In this document: positions 17,824 through 26,886 of the stretch, piece after piece
Layout of the letters: each line of letters opens with the position of its first letter
Position numbering within the stretch: position 1 is the first letter of the stretch
Source of the DNA: Bradyrhizobium sp. 1
GTDB lineage: Bacteria > Pseudomonadota > Alphaproteobacteria > Rhizobiales > Xanthobacteraceae
Direction: 5' to 3'
DNA length: 39,405 nucleotides
Assembly (NCBI RefSeq): GCF_023073315.1
Contig: NZ_JADPJH010000022.1
Location: forward strand, 516,502-555,906
Position numbers and translations under genes: made by a program
Notes under the pieces: generated by a model
Told to the model about the DNA's origin: nothing
The model's input: only the letters and a program-made list of their open reading frames with translations
Databases searched by the model: none

Positions 17824-18699
17824 TCATGGGATGTTCATTCGCGGATCGAGCGCGTCGCGCAGGCCGTCACCGAGGAAGTTGAAGCTCGTCACCGCCAGCG
17901 TGATCGCAACGCCCGGCGCGATCGCAAGCCAGGGCGCGCTGGTCAGATAGATCTGCGCGTTGTTGAGCATGTTGCCCAAGCTCGCCGCCGGCGGCTGGAT
18001 GCCGTAGCCGAGATAGCTGAGATAGGATTCCAGCAGGATCGCCTTGGCCACGTTCAGCGTCGCCGCCACCACGATCGGCGCGATCGCATTGGGCACGAGC
18101 TCGCGGAACATGATGCGCAGATTCGACGAGCCGAAGGCGAGCGCGGCGACCGCAAACTCGCGTTCACGCAGCGAGCGCACCTGGGCCTCGACGACGCGGG
18201 CCACCCACATCCAGGCGGTCGCCGCGATCAGCACGGTGGTAGTGACCAGACCAGGCTCGGTGAGCGCCGCCAGCGTGAGCAGCAAAAAGATGGTCGGAAA
18301 GCACAGCACGGCGTCGACGAGCCGCATCAGGATCGCGCCGACCACGCCGCCATAGAAGCCCGCAAAAGCGCCGACGACGATGCCGACCACCGTCGCGATC
18401 ACCATCGCGACGATGCCGATCGAGAGCGAGACACGCCCGCCCATCATCAGGCGCGCCAGCACGTCGCGGCCGAGTTCGTCGGTGCCGAGGATGTGCGCGC
18501 CCGACAGCGGCGGCGCGAACCGCTTCATGATGTCGATATAGGTATCGTCGAACGGCAGCAGAAAGGGACCGAATACCGAACCGAGGACGAGAACGAGGAT
18601 GATCACGGCGCCCGCAAGCGCAAGGCGGTGCCGGCGGAAACGCCGCCACGCAGCGTGGCCGGGCGCGAGCTGAACATCGGAGAGAGCCGCGATTGCCAT
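17824..18699 (-). CDS. Peptide/opine-type ABC permease, DppC-like
   Basis: 291-aa inner-membrane permease. An N-terminal cytoplasmic stretch is followed by TM1 (LALAGAVIILVLVLGSVFGPFLL), the periplasmic segment with HILGTDELGRDVLARLMMGGRVSLSIG (signature of the C-type subunit), and about five further TM helices. The coupling-helix EAA-type loop is at REREFAVAALAFGSSNLRIMFRELVPNAIAPI. I use the ATG at 18699, just 2 bp after the DppB-like stop, giving the usual N-terminus; the frame continues upstream to 19422 only as shadow sequence. It forms the transport pore with the preceding permease. Confidence 0.93.
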   Translation of the reverse strand: MAIAALSDVQLAPGHAAWRRFRRHRLALAGAVIILVLVLGSVFGPFLLPFDDTYIDIMKRFAPPLSGAHILGTDELGRDVLARLMMGGRVSLSIGIVAMVIATVVGIVVGAFAGFYGGVVGAILMRLVDAVLCFPTIFLLLTLAALTEPGLVTTTVLIAATAWMWVARVVEAQVRSLREREFAVAALAFGSSNLRIMFRELVPNAIAPIVVAATLNVAKAILLESYLSYLGYGIQPPAASLGNMLNNAQIYLTSAPWLAIAPGVAITLAVTSFNFLGDGLRDALDPRMNIP

Positions 18700-18701
18700 C
18701 C

Positions 18702-19652
18702 CTAGCCCACCCGAATACGCGGATCGACGACGGCATACAGGATGTCGGCAAGCAGCGAGCCGATCAGCACGATGGTCGCCGAGAACATCAGGATGCCCAT
18801 CACCACGGGATAGTCGCGATAGCCGATGGAATCGAGGAACAGCCGGCCCATGCCGGGCCAGGTGAACACGGTCTCGGCGACCAGCGCGCCGCCGAGCAGC
18901 GTCGGCAACTGGAGGCCGGCGACCGTGATCATCGGCAATAGCGCGTTGCGCAGCGCGTGGACCGTGAGGATGCGCCATTCCGGCATGCCCTTGGCGCGCG
19001 CGGTGCGGATGTAGTCCTGGTTGATGACCTCGAGCATCGAGGAACGCATGAAGCGGCCCCACATCGCGGTCTCGACCAGCGCCAGCACCAGCGAAGGCGC
19101 AATCAAATGATGCAAGAGGTCGAGGAAGGAGCCGTCGCCGATGGTCTCGCGATTGCCGGCCGGAAGCCAGCCGAGCTTCACCGAGAACACGTAGATGGTG
19201 ACGAGGCCGAACCAGAAGGTCGGGATCGACAGCGCGATCATGGCACCGACGGTCGCGAGCGAATCGAACAGCGAATAGCGGCGCAGCGCACCGAGCACGC
19301 CGATCCAACAGCCGAGCAGCACCGCGATGATGGTTGCCGTCGCCATCAGTTCCAGCGTGGCGCCGAGATGCGACGAGATCACGGACAGCACCGCCTCGCC
19401 GTCGCGATAGGAACGGCCCCAATCGCCTTTCAACATGCGACCGAACCAGTCGAGATACTGGATCGGCAGCGGACGATCGAGCCCCAGCTGTCTGGTGACG
19501 CGATCGAGATCCTCCTGCGTCATTTGCCCGGAGACGGCAAACTGCGAGAGCGGCCCGCCGGGCGCCATGTGCAGGATGGCGAAGCCGATCGCCGAGACGA
19601 TCACAAGCAGCATGATCGCCTGCGCCAGGCGATTTGCGACGTAACGGGCCAT
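18702..19652 (-). CDS. Peptide/opine-type ABC permease, DppB-like
   Basis: 316-aa inner-membrane permease with six predicted TM helices. The N-terminal MARYVANRLAQAIMLLVIVSAIGFAILHMAPGGP is the standard B-subunit start, and the periplasmic loop contains LGLDRPLPIQYLDWFGRMLKGDWGRSY, highly typical of the family. The EAA coupling loop lies at YIRTARAKGMPEWRILTVHALRNALLPMITV. It is 27 bp downstream of the binding-protein gene and 2 bp upstream of its partner permease, indicating a single operon. Confidence 0.94.
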   Translation of the reverse strand: MARYVANRLAQAIMLLVIVSAIGFAILHMAPGGPLSQFAVSGQMTQEDLDRVTRQLGLDRPLPIQYLDWFGRMLKGDWGRSYRDGEAVLSVISSHLGATLELMATATIIAVLLGCWIGVLGALRRYSLFDSLATVGAMIALSIPTFWFGLVTIYVFSVKLGWLPAGNRETIGDGSFLDLLHHLIAPSLVLALVETAMWGRFMRSSMLEVINQDYIRTARAKGMPEWRILTVHALRNALLPMITVAGLQLPTLLGGALVAETVFTWPGMGRLFLDSIGYRDYPVVMGILMFSATIVLIGSLLADILYAVVDPRIRVG

Positions 19653-19679
19653 CTCAGCCGATCCAGCGCGCCCGAAGCA

Positions 19680-21374
19680 TCAGGCCCAGTACCATTCGCG
19701 GATGTTCCAGCAATTGATGGAGGCGTTGATGTTGGGACGGAAGCCCTGCAGCCCCTCCTTCACGCCTTCGGCGATAAAACCCTGGAACATGGGCAGGATC
19801 GCGAGATCGTTGCGGATCAGCTTTTGCAGATCGCCATAGATGGTCTTGCGCCGCGCCAGATCGAACTGCTTGGCGCCTTCGGCGAGAAGACGATCGGCCT
19901 CGGGGCTCTGGTACTGGTAGGTGTTGTAGCCGCGGCCGCCCTTGGCGGGGATGGCGCCGGAGCCGAAGCGCGGCGTCACGTCGGGGTCGCTGCCGAGCAT
20001 GAAGTTCACCCCCACGATCACCGAGTTGAATTTCGACTGCTGCCAGAAATCGCCCCAGATCACCGCAGCCGGCATGTTGTTGACGCGCATCGTCGCGCCG
20101 ATCGCGCGCCAGTCCTGGATCAGGAGCTGCTGGGTCTGCTCGCGCACCGCATTGCCCGACGTCGTCGAGTTGGTGAATTCGAGCTTGACGCCGCCCTTCT
20201 CGCGCACGCCACCGGAGCCGCGTACCCATCCCGCCGCATCCAGCAGCGCATTGGCCTTGGCCGGATCGTATTTGTGTTGCGGCAATCCCTGCTGGAACGA
20301 CCAGGCCTGCTGCGGCACGAAACTTTCAGTCAGACTCGGCAGGCCGTAATTCAGCGCATCGATAATCGCCTGCTTGTTGATCGCGAGATAGAGCGCCTCG
20401 CGTACAGTGCGGTCAGTGAAGGGACCGAAGTCCAGATTGGGCGCGATGTGCTCCACCGAGGACGTCGAGGACACGAAGATCTTGCGGCCCTTCAGCGTCT
20501 TCGCCTCCTGCACGAAGTTCGGCAAAATGCCTTGCAAACCAGTGTAGTCGACCTGGCCGGTGCGGAACTGGGTGTAGAGCACGGTGAGGTCGGGGATGTA
20601 TTTGAAGACCACCCGTTCGACGTACGGACCCTTGCCGTGATAGCCGGTGTGAGCATTGAGGAGGATGTGGTCGCCGGGCACGCGCTCGCCCCAGCGGAAC
20701 GGTCCGGTGCCGACGGGCGCATTGTGGAACGGCGAGGCGTTCGGATCGGTCACCTTCTCCAGGATATGTTTGGGCACGATGAAGGTCAGCGAGCCCAGGA
20801 TCGACATGTACGGCGAATAGGGTGCTTCCATGCGCCAGTGGATCTCGTCCGCCGCGACGACCTTGATGTCCTTGACGAGGCTGTGGCCGACGCGGCTGCG
20901 CGCGCGGAAATTGGAATCGTTGATCAGATCGAGCGAGAACTTGACGTCGTCCGCCGTGAACGGCGTGCCGTCGTGCCACTTCACGTCCTTGCGCAGCTTG
21001 ATCCTCCAGGTCAGGCCGTCGGCGGACAGGCCGCCATTCTCGATGGTCGGCACTTCGCGCGCGAGATCAGGGACGAAATTACCCTCGGGATCGATGTACC
21101 AGAGCAGCGAGAACACCTGCCACCAGATGCCCTGGTCGACCTCGATGCCGGGCATCAGCGGATGAAAGACCGTCGGCTCCTGCGACAGCGCCGCGATCAC
21201 CTGCCCGCGCGGCTTGTCCGGCGGATTGGAGGGGCGTTCGGTCTGCGCGAACGCGTTGCCTGCAAGGCTCCATCCCGCCGCGGCGCCCGCGCCGAGCTGG
21301 AACAATTGTCGGCGATTCGGAATGCCGAGGTGATGCAGTCCGCCAGTGCCGAACTTGCCGGTGCTGTCTGCCAT
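19680..21374 (-). CDS. Family-5 ABC substrate-binding protein, probable Tat export
   Basis: 564-aa periplasmic receptor of the peptide/nickel/opine class (SBP_bac_5). The N-terminus has a twin-arginine-like motif NRRQLFQLG followed by a hydrophobic stretch and an AFA cleavage site near residue 45, so Tat export is likely. The mature chain shows the family core GLTWRIKLRKDVKWHDGTPFTADDVKFSLD. The ATG at 21374 has GGAG 8 nt upstream and is preferred to the in-frame ATG at 21395. It is the first gene of the transporter/oxidoreductase operon and lies divergent from the second XRE-cupin regulator. Ligand unknown; the neighbouring amine oxidase suggests an amino-acid derivative or opine rather than a simple peptide. 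Confidence 0.93.
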   Translation of the reverse strand: MADSTGKFGTGGLHHLGIPNRRQLFQLGAGAAAGWSLAGNAFAQTERPSNPPDKPRGQVIAALSQEPTVFHPLMPGIEVDQGIWWQVFSLLWYIDPEGNFVPDLAREVPTIENGGLSADGLTWRIKLRKDVKWHDGTPFTADDVKFSLDLINDSNFRARSRVGHSLVKDIKVVAADEIHWRMEAPYSPYMSILGSLTFIVPKHILEKVTDPNASPFHNAPVGTGPFRWGERVPGDHILLNAHTGYHGKGPYVERVVFKYIPDLTVLYTQFRTGQVDYTGLQGILPNFVQEAKTLKGRKIFVSSTSSVEHIAPNLDFGPFTDRTVREALYLAINKQAIIDALNYGLPSLTESFVPQQAWSFQQGLPQHKYDPAKANALLDAAGWVRGSGGVREKGGVKLEFTNSTTSGNAVREQTQQLLIQDWRAIGATMRVNNMPAAVIWGDFWQQSKFNSVIVGVNFMLGSDPDVTPRFGSGAIPAKGGRGYNTYQYQSPEADRLLAEGAKQFDLARRKTIYGDLQKLIRNDLAILPMFQGFIAEGVKEGLQGFRPNINASINCWNIREWYWA

Positions 21375-21466
21375 GACCAGTCTCCGTTCCCGCACGCGGC
21401 ACCTCTCCCGCGCCCCGAGACCCCGGCAAAGGGACAGGAGTGGGCTTTAGTGCTTCTATATTTTTC

Positions 21467-21487
21467 AGTCAAAAGTTCATCATGACT
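21467..21487. promoter_or_regulatory. Candidate operator between XRE-cupin gene and transporter operon
   Basis: AGTCA (21467-21471) and TGACT (21483-21487) form inverted half-sites with an 11-nt spacer, inside an AT-rich patch of the 216-bp divergent intergenic region. A minus-strand TTGACA lies nearby (21502-21497). Short half-sites make this a weak candidate for regulator binding. Confidence 0.3.
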
Positions 21488-21590
21488 AAATACAGCTGTC
21501 AATCACATTGCTAGGATGCGCGACGTTTTCACTCTGAGTGGGCCTCGAACCGATGTGGTCCGGGGCTGAGACGATGCATGGGAGAGCGAC

Positions 21591-22223
21591 ATGGATGGTC
21601 GCGGCGATACCAACGGCACCAAGGACGCCCCGCCGATCCGGACCGACGATGCGGTCGACCAGCGCCTCGGCGAGACCGTGCGGCTGCTGCGCCAGCGCGC
21701 CGGCCTCTCGATCCAGGACGTCGCCACCAAGACCGGCCTCTCCAACGGCATGATCAGCCAGCTCGAGCGCGCCCGCGCCATGCCGTCGATCCGGACGCTG
21801 CGCCTGCTCAGCATCGCGCTCGACGTTCCCATCTCCTATTTCTTCGAGACCACCGATTCTGCCGACCTGCAGCGCTACATCGTGCGCAAGAACAGCCGTC
21901 GCCTGCTGCGCCTGACCGCCAGCGGCGTCGTCAAGGAAGCGCTGACGCCGGCCGACAAAGGCCAGCTCGAGCTCTACGAGCTCACGCTCAATCCCGGCGC
22001 CTCCTCGGGCACCGATTTCTTGCAGCACACCGGCGAAAAGGCCGGCTACATCCTGTCCGGCAGCCTGCGGCTATGGCTCGACAACCAGGCCCATGTGCTG
22101 GAAGCGGGTGACAGTTTTCGTTTCCCAAGCATCGTGCCGCACTTGTTCGACAACCCGACCCAGCAGGCCGCGCGCGTGATCTGGGTCACGACGCTGCGCC
22201 AGACCGATTCGCCAGCAGGTTGA
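21591..22223 (+). CDS. XRE-cupin transcriptional regulator of the transporter operon
   Basis: 210 aa. Residues about 25-85 form an XRE helix-turn-helix (LGETVRLLRQRAGLSIQDVATKTGLSNGMISQLERARAMPSI, recognisable in pieces), and about 125-205 form a cupin (HTGEKAGYILSGSLRLWLDNQ then LEAGDSFRFPSIVPHLFDNP). A GGGAGAG ribosome site precedes the ATG. Its divergent position next to the family-5 binding-protein gene strongly suggests that it controls that operon in response to the substrate or a metabolite. Same architecture as the regulator at 7.6 kb, but the two differ widely in sequence and are not recent duplicates. Confidence 0.92.
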   Translation: MDGRGDTNGTKDAPPIRTDDAVDQRLGETVRLLRQRAGLSIQDVATKTGLSNGMISQLERARAMPSIRTLRLLSIALDVPISYFFETTDSADLQRYIVRKNSRRLLRLTASGVVKEALTPADKGQLELYELTLNPGASSGTDFLQHTGEKAGYILSGSLRLWLDNQAHVLEAGDSFRFPSIVPHLFDNPTQQAARVIWVTTLRQTDSPAG

Positions 22224-22250
22224 AGCCCCCGGCCATCCGCTCCGGAAATT

Positions 22251-22268
22251 GCCCCTCGACGGAGGGGC
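22251..22268 (+). terminator. Hairpin after the XRE-cupin gene
   Basis: GCCCCTC (22251-22257) pairs with GAGGGGC (22262-22268) over a 4-nt loop, 27 bp after the stop codon and just ahead of the histidine kinase gene. No T-tract follows. Confidence 0.4.
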
Positions 22269-22286
22269 GCGGAATCGGTAGCTCAC

Positions 22287-24194
22287 ATGATGCCGGACTC
22301 CTCGACAGGGCGGCCGGGAGCAACCCGCGGCCGACGTGTTTGGTATGAGAGCATGAAACTCAGGGGGTTTCTGACACTCGCGATGGCCGCGCAGGTCATC
22401 GTGACCGCGGCGGCCCTCCTCGCCTCCTATGCCGTCACCGGAGCCGGCTTCGGCATTGCCCAGATCATCGCGTTGCTTGCGTGCGGCATCGTCGCGGTGC
22501 TGCTCGCACGGTTCTGCACGCGCGAGATCGAGACGGCGCAAGACAAGCGCAGCGCCGCGCAACTCGCCGAGCAGGCCCAGGCCAGCGCACAGATCACGCA
22601 AGCCGTCATCAAGACCGCGCTCGATGCCTTCGTTCAGACCGACGAAAGAGGTATCGTCCTCGAATGGAGCGTTCAGGCTGAGGCGCTGACGGGATGGACG
22701 CGCAAGGAGGCGCTGGGCGCCGACGTCGTCGACCTCCTCATCGCCGAGCCGCTCCGCGACGGCTTTCGGCAACGCATGATGCGGCTGCTGCCGGAACTGT
22801 CGGATACGCCCATCGGCATCCGCTTCGAAGCGACCCTGCTGCACCGGGAAGGCGAGGCGATCCTGATCGAGGCGTCGAGCTCGGTGCTCCGGCTCGGAGG
22901 CCGCACCCTCATCAACAATTTCGTCAAGGACGTCACCCAGAAGCGTGCCGCCGAGGAGCAGCTGATCCAGGCCCAGAAGATGGAGGCGGTGGGCCAACTC
23001 ACCGGCGGCATCGCGCACGAATTCAACAACATGCTCACCGTGATCACGGGCACGATCGAGATTTTGGCCGATGCGGTGAAGGACAACCCGCCGCTTGCGA
23101 CCATCACCAAGCTGATCAGCGAGGCGGCCGATCGCGGCGCCGCGCTGACGTCGAGCCTGCTGTCCTTTGCGCGCAAGCAGGCGCTGCAGCCTGCCGAGAT
23201 CGACGTCAACGAATTGCTCGCAGAGCTGGCCAAACTGCTGCTGGCGACCTTCGACAAGAAGATCGAGATCGTGACCAGGCTCGACGGCAACGCCTGGCTC
23301 GCCTTCGCCGATCGTGGCCAATTAAGCTCGGCGCTGCTCAACCTCGCGATCAACGCCCGCGACGCGTTGCTGGATGGCGGCAGGCTGACGCTGTCGACGC
23401 GCAACGTCGTGTTCGGCGTGCGCGAGGCGGTCGCGGTCGGCGCCGGCTATGCCGGCGACTATGTCGAGATCGAGATCGCGGACAATGGCACCGGCATTCC
23501 GCAGGCGATCCTGGAGCGCATCTTCGATCCCTTCTTCTCGACCAAGGACGTCGGCAAGGGTACGGGGCTCGGGCTCAGCATGGTGTTCGGTTTCGTCAAG
23601 CAGTCCGGCGGCGGCATCAAGGTCTCTTCCGTCGAAGGCCGCGGCACGACATTCACGATCTACCTGCCGAAGGCCGAGACCAGCACGCTTCGCCCGACCG
23701 GTTATGACGCGCGCAAGGTCGTGGGCGGGACGGAAACCATCCTGTGCGTCGAGGACGATCGCGACGTCCGCCAATACGTCACGGTCCAGCTCGAAAGCCT
23801 CGGCTACAAGGTCATTCCCGCCGTCAACGCCGCCGAGGCGCTCGCCATCGCGGCCGCGGGCACGCCGTTCGATCTGCTCTTCACCGATATCGTGATGGCC
23901 GGAGCCTTGAACGGGCGGGAGCTCGCCGACGAGATGGTGGCTGCGCGTCCCTCGCTGCGAGTGCTGTTCACGTCGGGCTATGCCCACGACGCCCCGCATG
24001 GGCCGGGACACGCCACCATGGGCGCGCCGCTTCTGACAAAACCCTACCGCAAGGCCGAACTCGCGCGCATGCTGCGGCGCTCGCTCGACACCGCCGTCGA
24101 TGTCGCCGGCGATCCGATCCCGACGCCGTACTCGGTGCAGGCCGAGGTCGAAGGCTTCCTGCGCAGGCAGGCGTCCGATCGCGACGGTCGTTAG
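22287..24194 (+). CDS. Hybrid sensor histidine kinase (2 TM, PAS, HisKA, HATPase, REC)
   Basis: 635-aa membrane-anchored hybrid kinase. Two TM helices (about 26-46 and 52-72) with almost no periplasmic loop are followed by a PAS domain (about 100-220; FVQTDERGIVLEWSVQAEALTG). HisKA has phospho-acceptor His244 in GGIAHEFNNML. The HATPase domain has N-box NLAINARDAL (about 352), EIADNGTGIP, FDPFFSTKD and GKGTGLGLSMVFG (about 422). The C-terminal receiver (about 485-605) has acidic FTDIVM with phospho-Asp534. All catalytic boxes are intact. A later start at ATG 22353 (residue 23) is possible, and neither start has a strong ribosome site. No separate response regulator is adjacent; the minimal sensor suggests a cytoplasmic or membrane signal. 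Confidence 0.93.
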   Translation: MMPDSSTGRPGATRGRRVWYESMKLRGFLTLAMAAQVIVTAAALLASYAVTGAGFGIAQIIALLACGIVAVLLARFCTREIETAQDKRSAAQLAEQAQASAQITQAVIKTALDAFVQTDERGIVLEWSVQAEALTGWTRKEALGADVVDLLIAEPLRDGFRQRMMRLLPELSDTPIGIRFEATLLHREGEAILIEASSSVLRLGGRTLINNFVKDVTQKRAAEEQLIQAQKMEAVGQLTGGIAHEFNNMLTVITGTIEILADAVKDNPPLATITKLISEAADRGAALTSSLLSFARKQALQPAEIDVNELLAELAKLLLATFDKKIEIVTRLDGNAWLAFADRGQLSSALLNLAINARDALLDGGRLTLSTRNVVFGVREAVAVGAGYAGDYVEIEIADNGTGIPQAILERIFDPFFSTKDVGKGTGLGLSMVFGFVKQSGGGIKVSSVEGRGTTFTIYLPKAETSTLRPTGYDARKVVGGTETILCVEDDRDVRQYVTVQLESLGYKVIPAVNAAEALAIAAAGTPFDLLFTDIVMAGALNGRELADEMVAARPSLRVLFTSGYAHDAPHGPGHATMGAPLLTKPYRKAELARMLRRSLDTAVDVAGDPIPTPYSVQAEVEGFLRRQASDRDGR

Positions 24195-24271
24195 CGCAAG
24201 GGTGGTGGATGGACTCCGCTCGCCGCCTGCGCAAAACTCCGCCCCAGCAAAGTTCCAATGGAGGGCGAGCC

Positions 24272-24721
24272 ATGACTGCACTCGAAAAAGGCATCACCGC
24301 GAACGGCACCGGCTATGGCGGCAAGACCTGGAACATTCTGGGCCAGGTCTATTTCCCAAAGGCCGTCACCGAGTCCACCTTCGCGTTCGAGACCAACAGC
24401 GATCCGGGCCAGTTCGTGCCGGTGCACATCCATCCGACCCAGGACGAGTTCATCCTGGTGCAGGAAGGTACGCTCGACCTCAAGCTCGACGGCAAATGGG
24501 TGAAAGCCCATGCCGGCGACCTCGTGCGCCTGCCGCGCGGCATCCCGCACGGCTATTTCAACAAATCCGACAAACCGGCCCGCGCGCTGTTCTGGGTCTC
24601 GCCGATGCAGAAGCTGGAGGCGCTGTTCAACCAGCTTCACAACCTCACCGACCCCGCCGAAGTCGTACGCATCTCGGCACTGCATGAGGTCGACTTCCTG
24701 CCGCCCGAAGCCAACGACTAG
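24272..24721 (+). CDS. Metal-type single-domain cupin protein
   Basis: 149-aa cupin with a complete metal-binding set: His52 and His54 in PVHIHPTQDEF, Glu59, and His93 in GIPHGYFNKS, the standard HxHxnE...H pattern. Such small cupins include dioxygenases, isomerases and sensors; nothing here distinguishes them. GGAGGG at 24260-24265 supports the ATG. It follows the histidine kinase gene by 77 bp on the same strand and could be co-expressed with it. Cytoplasmic, no signal peptide. Confidence 0.88.
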   Translation: MTALEKGITANGTGYGGKTWNILGQVYFPKAVTESTFAFETNSDPGQFVPVHIHPTQDEFILVQEGTLDLKLDGKWVKAHAGDLVRLPRGIPHGYFNKSDKPARALFWVSPMQKLEALFNQLHNLTDPAEVVRISALHEVDFLPPEAND

Positions 24722-24762
24722 GCTACGATCTCCCGGCTGACGAATCGCTGGGAGAGCCGGCC

Positions 24763-25836
24763 ATGCTTGCACGACGTCACATTATTGCGGCCATAGGCGC
24801 GCTTGGGTTGTTGCTAATGACGCCCGCCGCGAGCCGGGCGCAAACGCTTAACGCGAAGCAGTCGGAGGCGGCCGCGGCCTACGATCGCGCGCTCGGCGAT
24901 TTCAAATCCATCCTCGCCGAGCGGCGCAGCCAGATCGAGGCGAAGCAGCCGCTGCCGAACCTGCCGGGCCAGGCGCTCTATCTTGCCCGCGTCGCGATGA
25001 TCAGCACTTACAAGGATCTTACGGACGCCGTGCCGTCGCGGATCGGCAAGCCGAACAAGTTCGGGATTCCACCCGCCTATTTCGACGCCGCGATCGAGCC
25101 GCTGGTCGACGAATATGCGAACCTGTTTGAGATCATGGAGGCACCGCCCGCAAGCGCACAGAATTCGGCGACGCCGTTCGAGGACGTCGTCAATCTCGCC
25201 GCCGCGATCGCACGCGCCAAGGGGCTTGCGCCGGCTGACGCCGACGCCGCGGGTCGCATCAGCCTGGGACTGTTCTTTGCGGAGACGAACGGCAAGCAAA
25301 ACGTTCGCAATGGGCGCTCGAACACCTACATGGGCAGCTTCCAGACCGGCCCGTCCGAAGACCGCAACGGCCACAGGAAATGGGAGGCGATCAAGTCCGA
25401 GATCGCAGCCGCCAATCCCGAACTGAGCGCGCGCGACGACAAGGAAGAGGCACGCGCCCGCGGCACCGACCACCGCTTCAATCACTGGACCAATGTGCGC
25501 GACGGCCTGATGAACGCACATGCGGATGTCTTCCGCGATATCCCGGGAATCGTGAAGACACTGCCCGATCCGATTGACCAGATGAAGCTGTTCGAGCTGA
25601 TCCAGATCATCCCGACGCCGACGCGGTCCGCGCTCAGATCGGGCGATCTCCTGAACTACAGGGTGTCCAGTGCCACCATCATGAAACATCTGCGCAACAA
25701 CAGCATCTTCGCCTTCGGACAGGCCGACCGCGCGCGAAGCTCGGCGAGCTTCCGCGAAATTCTCGCTGCGATGTGGCTGTTCAAGCGGAAGTTCGAGAAG
25801 GCGATGGCGAAATATTCGGAGATCAAGGGGCGTTGA
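24763..25836 (+). CDS. Secreted protein of unknown function, possible lysozyme-like fold
   Basis: 357 aa with a signal peptide (about 1-26, hydrophobic IIAAIGALGLLLM, cleavage near SRA). The mature chain is largely helical. At about 165-195 it reads LGLFFAETNGKQNVRNGRSNTYMGSFQTG: a Glu after a hydrophobic helix, then Ser and a G-x-x-Q segment, which resembles the catalytic E...S..G..Q pattern of soluble lytic transglycosylases. This is a resemblance, not a family assignment; the C-terminal part (HWTNVRDGLMNAHADVF, IQIIPTPTRSALRSGDLLNY) matches nothing I know. No peptidoglycan gene is adjacent. Probably periplasmic. Confidence 0.75.
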   Translation: MLARRHIIAAIGALGLLLMTPAASRAQTLNAKQSEAAAAYDRALGDFKSILAERRSQIEAKQPLPNLPGQALYLARVAMISTYKDLTDAVPSRIGKPNKFGIPPAYFDAAIEPLVDEYANLFEIMEAPPASAQNSATPFEDVVNLAAAIARAKGLAPADADAAGRISLGLFFAETNGKQNVRNGRSNTYMGSFQTGPSEDRNGHRKWEAIKSEIAAANPELSARDDKEEARARGTDHRFNHWTNVRDGLMNAHADVFRDIPGIVKTLPDPIDQMKLFELIQIIPTPTRSALRSGDLLNYRVSSATIMKHLRNNSIFAFGQADRARSSASFREILAAMWLFKRKFEKAMAKYSEIKGR

Positions 25837-25841
25837 GGCAT

Positions 25842-25853
25842 CGGTTGCAACCG
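25842..25853. promoter_or_regulatory. 12-bp perfect palindrome upstream of the epimerase gene
   Basis: CGGTTGCAACCG at 25842-25853 lies just after the stop of the secreted protein gene and about 50 bp before the epimerase start. It could be a regulator site. It could also occur by chance in GC-rich DNA. Confidence 0.25.
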
Positions 25854-25902
25854 CTACTGGAAATTGTAGGCTCTCGATCCGATCGGCAGCACGGACAATC
25901 TC

Positions 25903-26886
25903 ATGCGCATGCTCATTCTCGGCGGCAGCCAGTTTCTGGGGCGCGCGATCGCGGCCCATGCCTGCATTGCCGGCCATGACGTCACCTGCGCCGCCCGCGG
26001 GCTCGCAGGGCCGATTGCGCAAGGCGCCCGCCTTATCCGGATCGACCGCGACATTGCAGATGGTCTTGCACCGCTCGCGGGTGAGACGTTCGATGCCGTG
26101 GTCGATGTCGCCCGTCATCCCGGCCAGGTCCGTCGCGCCGTCGCGGCGCTGAAACGGCCCGGCATCCACTGGACCTTCGTCTCCACGATCAGCGTTTACG
26201 CGGACAACCGCATACCGGGACAGCGCGCGGACACAGCCCCGCTGCGCGAGCCGGCGACCGAGGATGTGGAGCACAGCACCGACGCCATCTATGGCGCGGC
26301 GAAGGTCGCCTGCGAGCAGGCCGTTGGCGCGGACGCCTTCATCTGCCGGGCCGGCCTGATCGCCGGACCGGAAGATCCGACAGGACGCTTCGCCTACTGG
26401 CCGGCGCGGCTGGCGCGCGGCGGCGAGGTACTGTCGCCGGGATCGCCTGATGATGCCGTCCAGTTCATCGACGTGCGCGATCTCGCACATTGGATCGTGC
26501 ATGCGGCCGAGGTTCGCCTCACCGGCACCTATGACGGGATTGGACCAATCAGCACGCGCGGCGAGTTCCTGACGGAATGCGCGTCGGCGCTGAACGCGTC
26601 CTGCGAATTCACCTGGATCGATCGCGCGTTTCTAGAAGCCCATGACGTCAGGCGCTGGGCCGGCCCGCGGTCACTGCCGATGTGGCTGCCCCTGCCCGAC
26701 TTCGCCGGTTTTCTCACGCGCGATACCAGGCCGGCGCGCGAGGCTGGATTGAACTCGCGGCCATTGGGCAACACTGCGCGCGATACGCTCGACTGGCTCA
26801 ACGCCAACAACGGGCCGGTCATCGGCCTCACCAGCGAAGAAGAGAAGGACGTTCTCGCCGCATGGCACGCGAAGAGGACGGCTTAG
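25903..26886 (+). CDS. NAD-dependent epimerase/reductase, extended SDR
   Basis: 327-aa cytoplasmic SDR-fold enzyme. The N-terminus MRMLILGGSQFLGRAIAAH is the nucleotide-binding motif in the GGxxFLG form of atypical epimerase/reductases. The catalytic pair is Tyr130 and Lys134 in IYGAAKVACE, with Ser94-Ser97 (STIS) supplying the third residue. The middle and C-terminus (VQFIDVRDLAHWIVHAAE, then TYDGIGPIST) follow the sugar-nucleotide epimerase pattern. Substrate unknown. Its stop codon overlaps the stop of the convergent peroxidase gene by 4 bp. Confidence 0.88.
   Translation: MRMLILGGSQFLGRAIAAHACIAGHDVTCAARGLAGPIAQGARLIRIDRDIADGLAPLAGETFDAVVDVARHPGQVRRAVAALKRPGIHWTFVSTISVYADNRIPGQRADTAPLREPATEDVEHSTDAIYGAAKVACEQAVGADAFICRAGLIAGPEDPTGRFAYWPARLARGGEVLSPGSPDDAVQFIDVRDLAHWIVHAAEVRLTGTYDGIGPISTRGEFLTECASALNASCEFTWIDRAFLEAHDVRRWAGPRSLPMWLPLPDFAGFLTRDTRPAREAGLNSRPLGNTARDTLDWLNANNGPVIGLTSEEEKDVLAAWHAKRTA

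Noticed and set aside
18957..21485. 842-codon plus-strand open frame antisense to the permease and binding-protein genes
   Set aside because: A shadow of GC-rich codon bias: Arg/His/Asp-rich, no domains, and opposite genes with clear family motifs.
24733..24759. CCGGCT/AGCCGG pair in the 41-bp gap after the cupin gene
   Set aside because: Long loop with poor pairing and overlap with the next ribosome site region; not a credible terminator.
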